Shown piece after piece: positions 33,235 to 42,683 of a stretch of 64,000 nt of DNA; positions within the stretch are counted from its first letter, which is position 1; every line of letters starts with the position of its first letter. Made by a program: the position numbers and the translations under genes. The stretch is from NCBI GenBank assembly GCA_964398055.1, contig CAYNLK010000018.1, positions 47,483-111,482 on the forward strand, read 5' to 3'. The notes below the pieces were generated by a model that was not told where the DNA came from, searched no databases, and worked only from the letters and a program-made list of their open reading frames with translations. The DNA is from CAYNLK01 sp964398055. Lineage in GTDB: Bacteria; Chloroflexota; Anaerolineae; 4572-78; J111.

Positions 33235-36186
33235 ATGTTCAAACAGTACCGGTCTCATCTCATTGTAATTGGACTTTATGCCCTGCTGGTCCTGCTCCTG
33301 ACCTGGCCGCTGGCTGCCCATCTGACCAGCCACATTCCCGGTGAAGCCACCTGGGCTTTTGACGAGTCGACCTTCATCTGGAATATGTGGTGGCTCAAAT
33401 ACAGCCTGCTCAATTTGGGGCAGACGCCCCTGGCCTCGACCTATATTTTCTTCCCCCTGGGCATCGATTTGACCACTTACACCTTCAATCTGTTCAACGC
33501 CGCTTTTGGCCTGCCGCTCCAACTGGCTTTCTCCCTGCCGCTGGCCAGCAACCTGACTATTCTGTTCTCCTACCTTGCCAGCGCCTACGGGATGTTTCTC
33601 TTATCTTTCTATCTCCTCTACCAACCCACTCCCCGCCCCTCGCTTCCCGCTTCCCGCTTCCCGCTCTCCGCTGCTCGCTCTTCGCTTCCCGCTCCCCGCT
33701 ACCTGGCCGCCTTTGCCGCCGGGGCGGTCTATGCCTTCTCCGCCAGCCGGATGATGTATGTGGCGCTGGGACATTACAACTTCGTCACCATCCAATGGTT
33801 TCCGTTTTATACCCTGTTTCTCCTCAAGACGCTGCGCCAGGGTGGCTTCAAAAATATTCTAATGGCCGGCCTGTTGGCCGCCTTCTGTCTCTATGCCGAG
33901 CTGACCTTCAGCGTGTTCCTGCTATTTATCACGGTGATCATCTTTATAGGCGAACCCAAAGGGCAAGTGCCCACAGGGCAAGTGGGGCGAACCCACAGGG
34001 CAGGTGCCCACAGGGCAGGTGCCCACAGGGCAGGTGTAGCGAATAGCGAACCTGAATCTTATCCGCCATTCGCCTATTCGCCCATTCGCCCATTCGCCCA
34101 TTCGCTGATTCGTCTCTACCTGATCGGCCTCTTCGCCTTCCTCTTCACGGCGCCGTTTGTGCTGGCCGTGCTGCCAGATTTTCTCGACCCGGCTTTTGCC
34201 GAACCGGGCTGGGGGGAGGGGTTGAAACTCAGCGCCGACCTGGTTGGCCTCTTCACCTTGACGCCGCTTCACCCCCTGGCCGGAGTCGACTGGGTGAGCG
34301 AGCTGCGGGCGGTCATCGAGGGGACCAGCCGCTTCAACGACGCCAACACCCTGTTCCTCGGTTACGGCATCCTGGCCCTGGCCCTGCTCGGCTATCTCGT
34401 CCGGCGCCGCGAGGCGCGGGTGTGGTTATGGAGCGTTATGATCTTTGGAATCCTCAGCCTGGGGCCGCTGCTGACCATCAACGGCCAGAACCGCTTTAAT
34501 CTGGACGGCCTCGAGGTCACCTTCCCCCTGCCCTTTGCCTTGCTGCATTACATCCCACTCATCAACGCCAACCGGGTGCCCAATCGCTTTGGCATCCCCC
34601 TGACCATGTCGCTGGCCGTGCTGGTGGGGTACGCCACAAATTGGGTACTCCATTTTACGCTCCCCGCTCCCCGCTCCCCGCTCCCCGCTCCCCGCTCCCC
34701 GCTCCCCGCCCCACGCCCCACGCTCCACGCTCCACGCTTCACCCTCCCCTTAATTGGGCTAACCATGGTCATTCTAATCCTACTCCTGTTCGACCAATTC
34801 AGCGCGCCGCTGCCGTTAACCGATGCCCGTATTCCGGAGGTATATACCCAGATTGGGGCGGAAGCGGACGATTTTACGCTGATGCAGCTCCCCCTCGGCT
34901 GGCGCAACAGTTACGGCACCCTGGGCGCAGAGCGGACCCAACTGCAATATTACCAGGCCGCCCACCGCCGGCCGATGGTGGGTGGCAACACCTCTCGCAA
35001 CCCGGCCTTCAAATTCGACTATTACGCCAACATTCCCCTCTTCTATGCGCTGACCGAAGTCGAGCTTTATCGCGACGTAGATGAGCTGACATTGCAACGG
35101 GCGCGTGAACAGGCCGCCGAGTTGATGACCCTTTACAATGTCAAATACCTGGTCATTCACGACCCGATTCCCCGCCGCAAACCCTATGAAGATACTTTCA
35201 TGGCTACCCGAAAGCTGGCCCTGGATTTGATCCCGCACCGGCCGGAGCCGGTCTATCGTTCGCCGGGTGTCGAGGCTTTTGCCGTTGAGCAGGCCAATCT
35301 GCCCAATCCACTGCTGCTCGATTTTGGGGATTGGCGCAGCGACCCGTATCGCGGTGAAGGTTGGGCCGGCAACGAGGAGGTTTACGGGGCCACGGCCAAT
35401 TGGGCCGCCGCGCCCGAGGCGACCCTCTTCTTCCCGGTTCGTGGCCGCGGCGACCGTCGCCTGGCCCTCCAGATTGCGCCGTTCACCTATCCCGGTATGC
35501 CGCCTCAAGCCGTCAGGTTGAGCCTGAACGAGCAAGCCTTATCCGGTTCATTCCCGCTACGTGAAGGCTGGCAAACCATCGAGGCAAAATTGCCTGGCTC
35601 CTTGCTCAAACAAGGTCTCAACCGCCTGACTCTCCATTTCGAGCAGACCGCCCAACCCCGGCAGGTCTTGCCGGCGAATAGCGCTATCGGCGGGACCGGC
35701 GCGACCACACCGGTCGATCTGGAAGTCAACAGCGGCGGTGATTTTGCCTTTATCACCGTGGGTTTTGGCGATTCGGCGGTTGATGGCTCGGCCCACCGCC
35801 GCGGGCTGAATCTGGTCGTGGTCGACCCGGTCTCCGGCCAGTTAATGGCTCAACGGGGGTTCGACACTGCCGCGAACGAATTTGAAGCTGAGGCCCTGGC
35901 CCAATTTCTGGCCGAAATACCCTCAGGACGACTGGTCATTGTGGCCAGCCAGGGTTTGGACGCGGTCGCCTATCTCAACGAAAACGCTCTGGCTGCCCTC
36001 CAGTCAATCGGCCTGCCGGCCACAAAACCGACCACACCGTTCTCGGCCATCGGCGTGAAAGGGGCCGCGCCCGGTACGGCCGCCGTCGCCGCCGGTGAAG
36101 GGACAGCCTATCTCCGGCTGGGTCTCTCGCCGGACGAGCGCAATCTGGCCGCGGCGGTTGATCGAGTGACTATTTCACAGCCTTGA
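33235..36186 (+). CDS. Large multi-pass membrane protein, glycosyltransferase-C-like, with three repeat insertions
   Basis: Protein of 983 residues. About twelve hydrophobic helices fill residues 1-520, beginning LIVIGLYALLVLLLTWPLAAHL, with the DESTFIWNMWWLKY loop typical of YfhO/GT-C-like proteins in which an early acidic residue is catalytic. A soluble region of about 460 residues follows. Three segments are translated tandem arrays: residues about 132-156 (SRFPLSA and similar), 240-293 (AHRAG pentads and PFAHSPI heptads) and 475-503 (PAPRSPL heptads). They lie in loops and keep the frame. A lipid-linked-sugar transferase role is inferred only from topology. Confidence 0.75.
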   Translation: MFKQYRSHLIVIGLYALLVLLLTWPLAAHLTSHIPGEATWAFDESTFIWNMWWLKYSLLNLGQTPLASTYIFFPLGIDLTTYTFNLFNAAFGLPLQLAFSLPLASNLTILFSYLASAYGMFLLSFYLLYQPTPRPSLPASRFPLSAARSSLPAPRYLAAFAAGAVYAFSASRMMYVALGHYNFVTIQWFPFYTLFLLKTLRQGGFKNILMAGLLAAFCLYAELTFSVFLLFITVIIFIGEPKGQVPTGQVGRTHRAGAHRAGAHRAGVANSEPESYPPFAYSPIRPFAHSLIRLYLIGLFAFLFTAPFVLAVLPDFLDPAFAEPGWGEGLKLSADLVGLFTLTPLHPLAGVDWVSELRAVIEGTSRFNDANTLFLGYGILALALLGYLVRRREARVWLWSVMIFGILSLGPLLTINGQNRFNLDGLEVTFPLPFALLHYIPLINANRVPNRFGIPLTMSLAVLVGYATNWVLHFTLPAPRSPLPAPRSPLPAPRPTLHAPRFTLPLIGLTMVILILLLFDQFSAPLPLTDARIPEVYTQIGAEADDFTLMQLPLGWRNSYGTLGAERTQLQYYQAAHRRPMVGGNTSRNPAFKFDYYANIPLFYALTEVELYRDVDELTLQRAREQAAELMTLYNVKYLVIHDPIPRRKPYEDTFMATRKLALDLIPHRPEPVYRSPGVEAFAVEQANLPNPLLLDFGDWRSDPYRGEGWAGNEEVYGATANWAAAPEATLFFPVRGRGDRRLALQIAPFTYPGMPPQAVRLSLNEQALSGSFPLREGWQTIEAKLPGSLLKQGLNRLTLHFEQTAQPRQVLPANSAIGGTGATTPVDLEVNSGGDFAFITVGFGDSAVDGSAHRRGLNLVVVDPVSGQLMAQRGFDTAANEFEAEALAQFLAEIPSGRLVIVASQGLDAVAYLNENALAALQSIGLPATKPTTPFSAIGVKGAAPGTAAVAAGEGTAYLRLGLSPDERNLAAAVDRVTISQP
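33630..33701. repeat. 7-nt array (TTCCCGC type) inside the membrane-protein gene
   Basis: About ten copies of TTCCCGC/CTCCCGC/CTTCGCT words occur in frame. They add a Ser/Pro/Arg-rich loop between two membrane helices. Confidence 0.85.
33952..34112. repeat. Mixed 15-nt and 7-8-nt arrays inside the membrane-protein gene
   Basis: The first part (33952-34037) has 15-nt units GTGCCCACAGGGCAG, read as AHRAG pentads. The second (34063-34112) has CCCATTCG/CCTATTCG octamers read as PFAHSPI-like peptides. The frame is preserved across both. Confidence 0.85.
34657..34743. repeat. 7-nt array (TCCCCGC type) inside the membrane-protein gene
   Basis: About twelve copies of CTCCCCG/CCCCACG/CTCCACG heptamers are read as seven-residue PAPRSPL repeats. 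This is the most regular array in the window. Confidence 0.9.
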
Positions 36187-36195
36187 CTGAACAAT

Positions 36196-36259
36196 TTTTA
36201 GTTTTGAGTTTTGAGTTTTGAGTTCAACTGACAACTGATCACTGATCACTGACCACTGC
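36196..36259. repeat. Arrays of TTTTGAG and ACTGATC words
   Basis: GTTTTGAGTTTTGAGTTTTGAG is followed by CTGACAACTGATCACTGATC-like words in the gap between the membrane-protein gene and larA. Both have a 7-nt period. Confidence 0.8.
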
Positions 36260-36302
36260 AAACTGTGGACTATTTTGCGGTTTATTGACGAGGAGGTGCT
36301 TT

Positions 36303-37571
36303 ATGCAACTAACTCTGGCTTATGGCCGAACCGGTCTATCGGTCAAGCTGCCGGACACGACCGATGTGCTAGAATCTCGCTTTGTACCAGGGCTGGCCGA
36401 CGAAGCCGCGGCTATTCTACAGGCGCTGCGCCGGCCGATTGAGTCGCCACCACTGGCAACTCTGGTCAAACCGGGCGACCGCGTGGTCATCGTCCACAGC
36501 GACATTACCCGGGCCACGCCCAATGACCGGATGTTGCCGGTTTTGCTGGCTGAGTTAGAATCGGCCGGGGTGAGACGGGGAGATATTACCCTACTGAATG
36601 CCCTGGGCACCCATCGCCGCCAAACTGAAGCCGAGCTACGTGAGATGTTGGGCGACCGGATCGTCGCCAACTATCGCTGCCTCCAGCACGACGCCTTTGA
36701 CGCCGCCGGCCTGATCTCACTGGGCCAAACTTCGCTGGGCCACCCGGTGCGGGTTAACCGGACTTACCTGGACGCGGATATCCGCATTCTGACCGGCTTC
36801 ATCGAACCGCACTTCTTTGCCGGTTTCAGCGGCGGCCCCAAAGGCGTTCTGCCCTCAATAGCCGGCGCCGAGAGCGTGCTGACCAATCACGGTTATGAGA
36901 TGATTGCCCACCCCAAGGCCACCTGGGGCGTTACCGCCGGCAATCCCATCTGGGAGGAGATGCGGGAGGCGGCGCTCATGACCCAACCCACCTTCCTGCT
37001 CAACGTGACCCTCAACGCCCGGCGGGAGATTACCGGCGTCTTTGCCGGCGATATGCTGGCGGCCCACGCCGCCGGCTGCGACTTTGTTCGAGATAAGGCG
37101 ATGGTCCCGGTCGATACCCCCTACGATATTATCATCACGACTAACAGCGGCTACCCGCTCGATCAAAATCTGTACCAGACGGTCAAGGGCATGAGCGCGG
37201 CCAACCAGATTGTGCGGCCAGGCGGGGCGATCATCGCCGCGGCGGCTTGCGCCGACGGCGTGCCGGCCCACGGCCGGTATGCGGCCCTGCTGGCCGAGGC
37301 CGGCTCACCGCAGGGGGTGCTGGAGATGCTGGCCCGGCCCGGCTTCAGCGAGCAGGATCAGTGGCAGGTGCAGATTCAGGCGTTGATCCAACTGCGGGCC
37401 GACGTGTACGTCTACAGCGACGGCCTGACCGACGCCCAAATAACCCAGGCCCTCTTCAAACCCTGCCGCAATCTTGAGCAGACTGTGGCCGATTTGCAGG
37501 CCCGCTACGGCTCTAACGCCCGCATCTGCGCCATCCCCGAAGGTCCGCAAACGGTGGCTTATCTGGCCTAA
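36303..37571 (+). CDS. larA: Nickel-dependent lactate racemase family protein
   Basis: LarA/DUF2088 protein of 422 residues. It carries the family active-site segments GTHRRQTE (His104), IEPHFFAGFSGGPKGVLPS (His170 and Lys180) and a later His-Pro. In LarA the lysine holds the nickel-pincer nucleotide cofactor, and the histidines act in hydride transfer or nickel binding. The ATG at 36303 follows GAGGAGGTG. The cofactor genes larB, larC and larE are not in the window. LarA homologues act on several 2-hydroxy acids, so lactate is only the default. Confidence 0.88.
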   Translation: MQLTLAYGRTGLSVKLPDTTDVLESRFVPGLADEAAAILQALRRPIESPPLATLVKPGDRVVIVHSDITRATPNDRMLPVLLAELESAGVRRGDITLLNALGTHRRQTEAELREMLGDRIVANYRCLQHDAFDAAGLISLGQTSLGHPVRVNRTYLDADIRILTGFIEPHFFAGFSGGPKGVLPSIAGAESVLTNHGYEMIAHPKATWGVTAGNPIWEEMREAALMTQPTFLLNVTLNARREITGVFAGDMLAAHAAGCDFVRDKAMVPVDTPYDIIITTNSGYPLDQNLYQTVKGMSAANQIVRPGGAIIAAAACADGVPAHGRYAALLAEAGSPQGVLEMLARPGFSEQDQWQVQIQALIQLRADVYVYSDGLTDAQITQALFKPCRNLEQTVADLQARYGSNARICAIPEGPQTVAYLA

Positions 37572-37620
37572 AATTCCACCGCCACAGGCGGCGGCAGTGG
37601 GAATGAAAATAATTTGTTAT

Positions 37621-37653
37621 AGAAACCCGTTTTCTCGGAGAAAACGGGTTTCT
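37621..37653. terminator. Strong palindrome after larA
   Basis: AGAAACCCGTTTTCT and AGAAAACGGGTTTCT are perfect 15-bp arms with a 3-bp loop, 50 bp after the larA stop. There is no clean T-run on either side, so a terminator is plausible but a dispersed palindromic repeat is equally likely. Confidence 0.45.
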
Positions 37654-37677
37654 GAGCACGAATCTTTTTCTGAACGT

Positions 37678-37740
37678 CTATGGTTGGATGGTTGGTTAGT
37701 TGGATGAACGGCCAACTATCAAACTAACCAACCAACTATC
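37678..37740. repeat. Facing inverted arrays of GGTTGGTTAG / CTAACCAACC words
   Basis: TGGTTGGATGGTTGGTTAG on the left faces CAAACTAACCAACCAAC on the right with a short loop. It creates an in-frame TTG extension of the following MFS gene that is unlikely to be real. Confidence 0.8.
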
Positions 37741-37756
37741 AGAGGAACTACTTGCT

Positions 37757-39205
37757 TTGAAGTATCTCCACATCTTCACCCAAAGCCCGCGCCGGACAGC
37801 CGGCCAGGCGCGGCAAACTGTCGCCGCAGCCGGCGCCATCGGCGCGGCCTCCCCAACCAGCCGTATCCTGATCGGTTTGATGATGCCGGCCGGGCTGATC
37901 ATTCTCAACGAGGTCATTTTCAACGTGGCCTTGCCCACCATCCGGGATGATTTTGCCATCTCCGCCGATGTGAGCGCCTGGGTGGTAACCGCTTACTTGC
38001 TACCGTATGTGATGTTGATGCCGCTTTATGGCCGGTTGGGCGATGGGCTGGGTAAACGCCGGCTGTTATTACTGGGGCTAATCGTCTTTTTGGTTGGCAC
38101 GGCGATTGGCCTGCTGGCCCCGACTTTGGGGCTGCTGATGCTGGGCCGCGTCATCCAGGGCGTCGGCGCGGCCGGGGTGAATCCGCTCTGTATGGCCTTG
38201 ATCTCAGAGCGATTTCCCGCCCATGAGCGGGGTAAGGCCCTGGGCACCTGGAATTCGGTTGGACCGGCGGTAGCCCAGGTCGGGCCGCTCATCGGCGGAG
38301 TCATGGTCGACCAGTTGAGCTGGCAATCGATTTTCGGGCCGATCTTTTTGCTGGGCTTAAGCGCGGTGGCAATGGTCAAGCGACTGGTGCCGCCGGCCGA
38401 GCGCAGTTTCATTCAACCCGGCTTCTTGCGGAGCCTGGATTGGGGCGGGGTCACCCTGCTGGGTGGAACTGTTATGATGTTGATCTTTTTTGTCTCCAGC
38501 CGGCCTATTACCGGCGTAGCCGCGCTGCAAGATTGGCGGCTGCTGGCCCTGGCCCTGCTGTTTCTGGCCGGATTTATCACCTGGGAAAAGCGCCAGACTA
38601 ACCCGTTTGTGCGACTGGCCATCTTTGCCAATCGCAGCTTTGACCAGGCTTCGGTTGGTTCGGGCATTCGCATGTTCATTTTGAGCAGCCTGAGCTTTCT
38701 GATCCCGCTCTACCTGGCCGATGTCCACGACTTGTCGGCCACGGCCATTGGCCTGTTGCTGTTATTTCAGGCCGGGGCGCTGTTTGTGACGATGCGCCGG
38801 GGCGGCCAACTGGCCGATCGCTGGGGCAGTCGCCGCCCGGTAATCATCGGCTCGCTGGCTCAGTTTGGCGTCATGATCTACTTTGCCCTGCTGCCGGGGT
38901 CGGCCTGGCCGGGCTGGGTCGCCGTGGGCTTGATCGGGCATGGGCTGGGGGCCGGCCTGTCGCTGGCGGCGCTGCACCGGGCCGCCCTGGAGGGGGTTGA
39001 CCCCGAACAAACCGGCATGGCCGCGGGTCTGTACAGTATGATCCGCTTTGGCGGCAGCGCCATCGGCACGGCGCTGGCCGGGGTAATTTTACAATTCGGC
39101 CTGGATCGCTCGGCCGTGGTGGTCAGCGCGTTTCAGCTCGTGTTCTGGTTTATGGCCGGGGTGGCTCTGCTGGGGGTGGCGACAGCTTGGGGATTGCGAG
39201 ATTGA
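37757..39205 (+). CDS. MFS transporter, DHA2 (EmrB/QacA-like) drug efflux type
   Basis: MFS protein of about 482 residues with roughly fourteen hydrophobic segments, the DHA2 topology. It has LNEVIFNVALPTIRDDF in helix 1, LMPLYGRLGDGLGKRR in loop 2-3 (motif A-like), GRVIQGVGAAGVNPLCMALI, and WRSIFxxP-like text replaced here by SWQSIFGPIFLLG. Proton-coupled export of drugs or amphiphiles is typical. The start is uncertain. The frame opens at a TTG inside a tandem array (37700); a TTG at 37757 preceded by AGAGGAAC is preferred. Confidence 0.82.
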   Translation: MKYLHIFTQSPRRTAGQARQTVAAAGAIGAASPTSRILIGLMMPAGLIILNEVIFNVALPTIRDDFAISADVSAWVVTAYLLPYVMLMPLYGRLGDGLGKRRLLLLGLIVFLVGTAIGLLAPTLGLLMLGRVIQGVGAAGVNPLCMALISERFPAHERGKALGTWNSVGPAVAQVGPLIGGVMVDQLSWQSIFGPIFLLGLSAVAMVKRLVPPAERSFIQPGFLRSLDWGGVTLLGGTVMMLIFFVSSRPITGVAALQDWRLLALALLFLAGFITWEKRQTNPFVRLAIFANRSFDQASVGSGIRMFILSSLSFLIPLYLADVHDLSATAIGLLLLFQAGALFVTMRRGGQLADRWGSRRPVIIGSLAQFGVMIYFALLPGSAWPGWVAVGLIGHGLGAGLSLAALHRAALEGVDPEQTGMAAGLYSMIRFGGSAIGTALAGVILQFGLDRSAVVVSAFQLVFWFMAGVALLGVATAWGLRD

Positions 39206-39223
39206 AGTAATTTTTCCGATTAG

Positions 39224-39390
39224 CATGTCATTTCGAACCGGCCCAGCCGGTGAGAAATCCTTGCGGCCTTGCTTGGAGGGACAATGTCGCTGATATACTC
39301 AATTCTTGATCTTGAATTTTTGCCGTTGACAACGCCGTTCATTGCAACTCAACAGGGATTTCTCCTCGCTCCGCTCGTCGAAATGACATG
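39224..39390. mobile_element. 167-bp MITE-like element, CATGTCATTTCGA family (copy 1)
   Basis: Perfect 13-bp terminal inverted repeats CATGTCATTTCGA / TCGAAATGACATG enclose GAGAAATCC on the left and GGATTTCTC on the right. There is no coding capacity. A related element with the same right end is at 52022-52197. It fills the gap between convergent genes. Confidence 0.65.
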
Positions 39391-39419
39391 ATAAAGACGG
39401 CGCGCTTGTCAAAAGGACA

Positions 39420-42400
39420 TTAAGGACGCCCCTCGACAATTTTGATTTCAGCCTCGCTGAGATGATACAGGTCGTAAACCAGCCGGTCAATCGCGGCATC
39501 GACGGCCTCGATTTGCCGTTTGAGTACGGTTTTGGTTTGGGGGACATTGGCCGCGGCCAGTTGTTGGTGCAGGTCAAGCATACGCTCTACCAGGGCGACT
39601 ATTTGGTCATGGCGGGCTTTGTCGGCGGGATCGTCAAAGTTGATGGTGCGGATGGGAACAAGTTCTATATATTGACGATTAAGAGCAAAATACCCTCCTC
39701 GAAAGGGCGTACTTACAGTTTTTAAGTAATAGGTTGACAGTTTAGAATTTAAAAGGCCCAGTAGATAGAAATACGCGATATTCGTTTCTGGATGCAAGGA
39801 GATTCCATAGCCTCCACCACCTCCACCACCACTTCCAACAAAGAAAAATTCTCCTTTGAGGTCTGCTGCAAAAGTAGCTTCCATAGCCAAAGAGGGAACA
39901 AGTAATTTTCGACTATCGAGCCTTGTATGGTTCTTTTTATAAACGTAACCGTACCATTCCGAGCCTCGCATTTTGCCTTTATTTCTGGCTGACAATGTAG
40001 TTTTGTTCTCATTCAAGTACTGCCAAGTTAAGGGGAACCGACTTTTATAGTCTTGTGGGGTGATAAGGATCGACCTATCTCCTATGGTTTCATATGGAAA
40101 AATAAGACGCTTTGTCAAACCAGATAGATGATAACGCCGAATATTTACCGACCCTTTAACAAATTTCTTTAGGTGATTCTCCTCAAATTTGTGGACTTTG
40201 CCGGTTGCCTTTGACTCACAAAGGACTAAGTCACCTTGTTTTTCCACTTCTTCAAGGATGTAGACTGCATCAGCATCAGTTTGAAGACCAACAAACAAAT
40301 GAGCAACATCCCCTAGCCTTGTTGGCATATCATTCAAACGATCAAATAACTTCGCATCTGACCCAACTACAAAATTCCATTCTTCGGCAGTAACTTTGCT
40401 CGTTAAAACTTTCCCTTCTAATTGTGGTTCATTTCTTTGCCAAGCCAATAAGTCTTCAGCTTTCATAAAGTTAAAACTATTACCGCCGCTCTTGTGTAAA
40501 AAAAGCAAGCAAGTATAAGTTGTTGCATTGGCAAAAACTTGCTGGTCGCCAAAGTGAACAATGTCGCTCAAGTGTTTACCTTCGGCCAGGATGCGGCGCA
40601 AGGGTTCGCCATATTGGGCGTTGAAGAACTTGTGAGGCAGGATAAACCCTAACCGGCCGCGCTCGTTCAGTAAATCCAACCCCTTTTCCACAAAGACCAC
40701 ATAAATATCATAGTTGCCTTTGCTGGCCGAAATATACCGTTCTTTGTAAAACTCCACTTCCCGCGGCGCCCATTCTTTCATCGCCTGGATACGGATATAG
40801 GGCGGGTTGCCAATCACGGCGTCAAAGCCGCCGTCTTGAAATACCTGGGCAAATTCGGCTTGCCAGTCAAAGGCGTTGATGCGGTATAGCTCATCTTCAG
40901 CGAACATGCTCAATTGGGTCGGGTTGGCCTGGTAGAAGTCCGGGCCGATCAGCGAGTTGCCGCACTTGATGTTGTGGCCCAGGTCGGGTAACACTCGCTC
41001 CTGGAACATAGCCAATTGGCGGCCGATGCTCTGCTCGTCTTCCCCTTCCAGCACCTTCAGCAGCAGCGATAGTTTGGTCACTTCCACGGCCTGGGGGTCG
41101 ATATCCACCCCATAAATGTGCGTTAACAAAATTTGCTTGCGCTCGGCGGTAGTCAATTTCCACTCGCCGGTGTGAGTCTGATAAAGGCGCGGGCTGCGGC
41201 CTTTGGCCCACTTGTCAGGCCCTTCGGGATCGGCGATGTAATAATCGCGATACCAGTTCAGCAAGTATTGATACGCGCCCAGCAAAAAAGAGCCTGAACC
41301 GCAGGCCGGGTCGACTATCCGCAAGGGGCTGCGCCCGCGCAACTGGTGGGGCGTTTTGCCCGCCGCCAATTGGCCCACGGTTTGCCTGACGATGTAATCG
41401 ACGATATACGTAGGGGTGTAAAAGACTCCGCCGGCCTTCTTCACTTCCGGCTTGTCTTCGACCACGGCCCGGTGACCGCCGGCGGTCAGCCGGATGACCT
41501 TCCCCAAGAATTGCTCGTACACCTGCCCCAGGATGTCGGCGGGCAAGACCGAAAACTCATACGGGCTGTCGGGGTAGTAGAGGTGTTTGCAGATGTCTTG
41601 CAACACCCTGTCGTCAATCGCCAGGTCGGGGGTCAGCAGGTCGGGCGAGTCGGAGCGGCCTTTTTCCTCGCGAAAGTAGAACAGGCCGGAGTTATAGCGG
41701 TCATCGGCCCGGCGGCACAGTTGCATCAGCCGGTCATAGGTATGGGGGCCGTTTTGCAGGGCCATGAGCTGGCCGTATGGCTCGATGCCGCGGTCTTCGG
41801 CAATCCGCAAGAAGATGATCCGGTCGATGATGTTTTGCACGGCAAAGTTGAGCTGCCGCTGGGTCAGGCTGTTCCGTAAGGCCAGATTCTTGGCTAACAG
41901 CTCGCGCCAGCGCTCGATCTCTTGCAAAAAAACGTGGTCGACTTCGGCCGTGCCTTTTTTGACCTTTTGGCTGTCAACGTATTTGTCAAAGGCGCCCTTG
42001 CGAATGGCCTCCGGGGAAAAGATATCCACCAGTTCAGACCAGCGGGCCAGGTAATCGGTATAGGTCAGGTACATAATCCGGGCGGCGGCAGGTTGGTCGG
42101 TTTTGACCGGCTTGATCCGGCAATCATACACGGCAAATTCTTCAAAGTCGGTCAAGATGCTCAAGGGGAGTTTGGCGCTCCAGGCATAGCGGCGCAGTTG
42201 AAACGCCGGGTGCTGGTCGTCTTTGAGGTTGATGGAGGGCTTTTTGGCCTCCAAGAAGAACTTGCGGACGCCGCCGATTCTAAAGCTGTAGTCCGGCGCT
42301 TTGGTAGCCCGGCCCACCCGGATGGCGTCTTCATGGACGACTTCCTTGTAGGCTTCGGCGTACCCTTTTTCGTTGTCGATGTCCCACCCCAACGCCTTGA

Positions 42401-42518
42401 ACAGCGGATCGATGAACTCGCGCCTTACCTGGGTTTCGTTGTATAAGCCGCGCTTGTAATCGGCCAGGTTGTCGTCAAAGCGTTCAACCAGTTGGTGCAG
42501 TTGCGCCGGTGCGGTCAT
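39420..42518 (-). CDS. Single-chain type IIG (Eco57I-like) restriction-modification enzyme
   Basis: Protein of 1,032 residues combining nuclease, adenine methyltransferase and target recognition. A PD-(D/E)xK-like site appears near residue 84 (APDYSFRIGG then FFLEAKKPS). The SAM motif DPACGSGSFLLGAYQYL and the catalytic GNPPYIRIQ define a gamma-type N6-adenine methyltransferase, and the C-terminal third is the specificity region. The DNA from about 39735 to 40590, which encodes that region, is distinctly AT-rich compared with the rest, as if the specificity half had been exchanged. The ATG at 42518 follows AAAGGGACT. It works alone, with no separate R or S gene nearby. Confidence 0.88.
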   Translation of the reverse strand: MTAPAQLHQLVERFDDNLADYKRGLYNETQVRREFIDPLFKALGWDIDNEKGYAEAYKEVVHEDAIRVGRATKAPDYSFRIGGVRKFFLEAKKPSINLKDDQHPAFQLRRYAWSAKLPLSILTDFEEFAVYDCRIKPVKTDQPAAARIMYLTYTDYLARWSELVDIFSPEAIRKGAFDKYVDSQKVKKGTAEVDHVFLQEIERWRELLAKNLALRNSLTQRQLNFAVQNIIDRIIFLRIAEDRGIEPYGQLMALQNGPHTYDRLMQLCRRADDRYNSGLFYFREEKGRSDSPDLLTPDLAIDDRVLQDICKHLYYPDSPYEFSVLPADILGQVYEQFLGKVIRLTAGGHRAVVEDKPEVKKAGGVFYTPTYIVDYIVRQTVGQLAAGKTPHQLRGRSPLRIVDPACGSGSFLLGAYQYLLNWYRDYYIADPEGPDKWAKGRSPRLYQTHTGEWKLTTAERKQILLTHIYGVDIDPQAVEVTKLSLLLKVLEGEDEQSIGRQLAMFQERVLPDLGHNIKCGNSLIGPDFYQANPTQLSMFAEDELYRINAFDWQAEFAQVFQDGGFDAVIGNPPYIRIQAMKEWAPREVEFYKERYISASKGNYDIYVVFVEKGLDLLNERGRLGFILPHKFFNAQYGEPLRRILAEGKHLSDIVHFGDQQVFANATTYTCLLFLHKSGGNSFNFMKAEDLLAWQRNEPQLEGKVLTSKVTAEEWNFVVGSDAKLFDRLNDMPTRLGDVAHLFVGLQTDADAVYILEEVEKQGDLVLCESKATGKVHKFEENHLKKFVKGSVNIRRYHLSGLTKRLIFPYETIGDRSILITPQDYKSRFPLTWQYLNENKTTLSARNKGKMRGSEWYGYVYKKNHTRLDSRKLLVPSLAMEATFAADLKGEFFFVGSGGGGGGGYGISLHPETNIAYFYLLGLLNSKLSTYYLKTVSTPFRGGYFALNRQYIELVPIRTINFDDPADKARHDQIVALVERMLDLHQQLAAANVPQTKTVLKRQIEAVDAAIDRLVYDLYHLSEAEIKIVEGRP

Positions 42519-42683
42519 AATAGCCAGTCCCTTTGCAGCAAGATAAAAACAAAAAACGCAGCCTTTGACCGGGCCGCGTCCCAGGGCAGCCTCGGCGTGC
42601 CCAGGCTTATGTCCCATTGTAGCATGTTTTTCCGGTTCGGGGGAGTCTAACATAAAAAATAGCCGCGCCTTTTGACAATCTTG

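Noticed and set aside
30387..33268. Long plus-strand frames opposite the glycosidase genes (276 and 434 codons)
   Set aside because: The minus-strand proteins have signal peptides, domains and catalytic motifs, and the plus-strand translations show none.
33630..34743. CRISPR array suggested by the dense repeats
   Set aside because: Units are 7-15 nt with no spacers and no cas genes. They are tandem arrays inside a reading frame.
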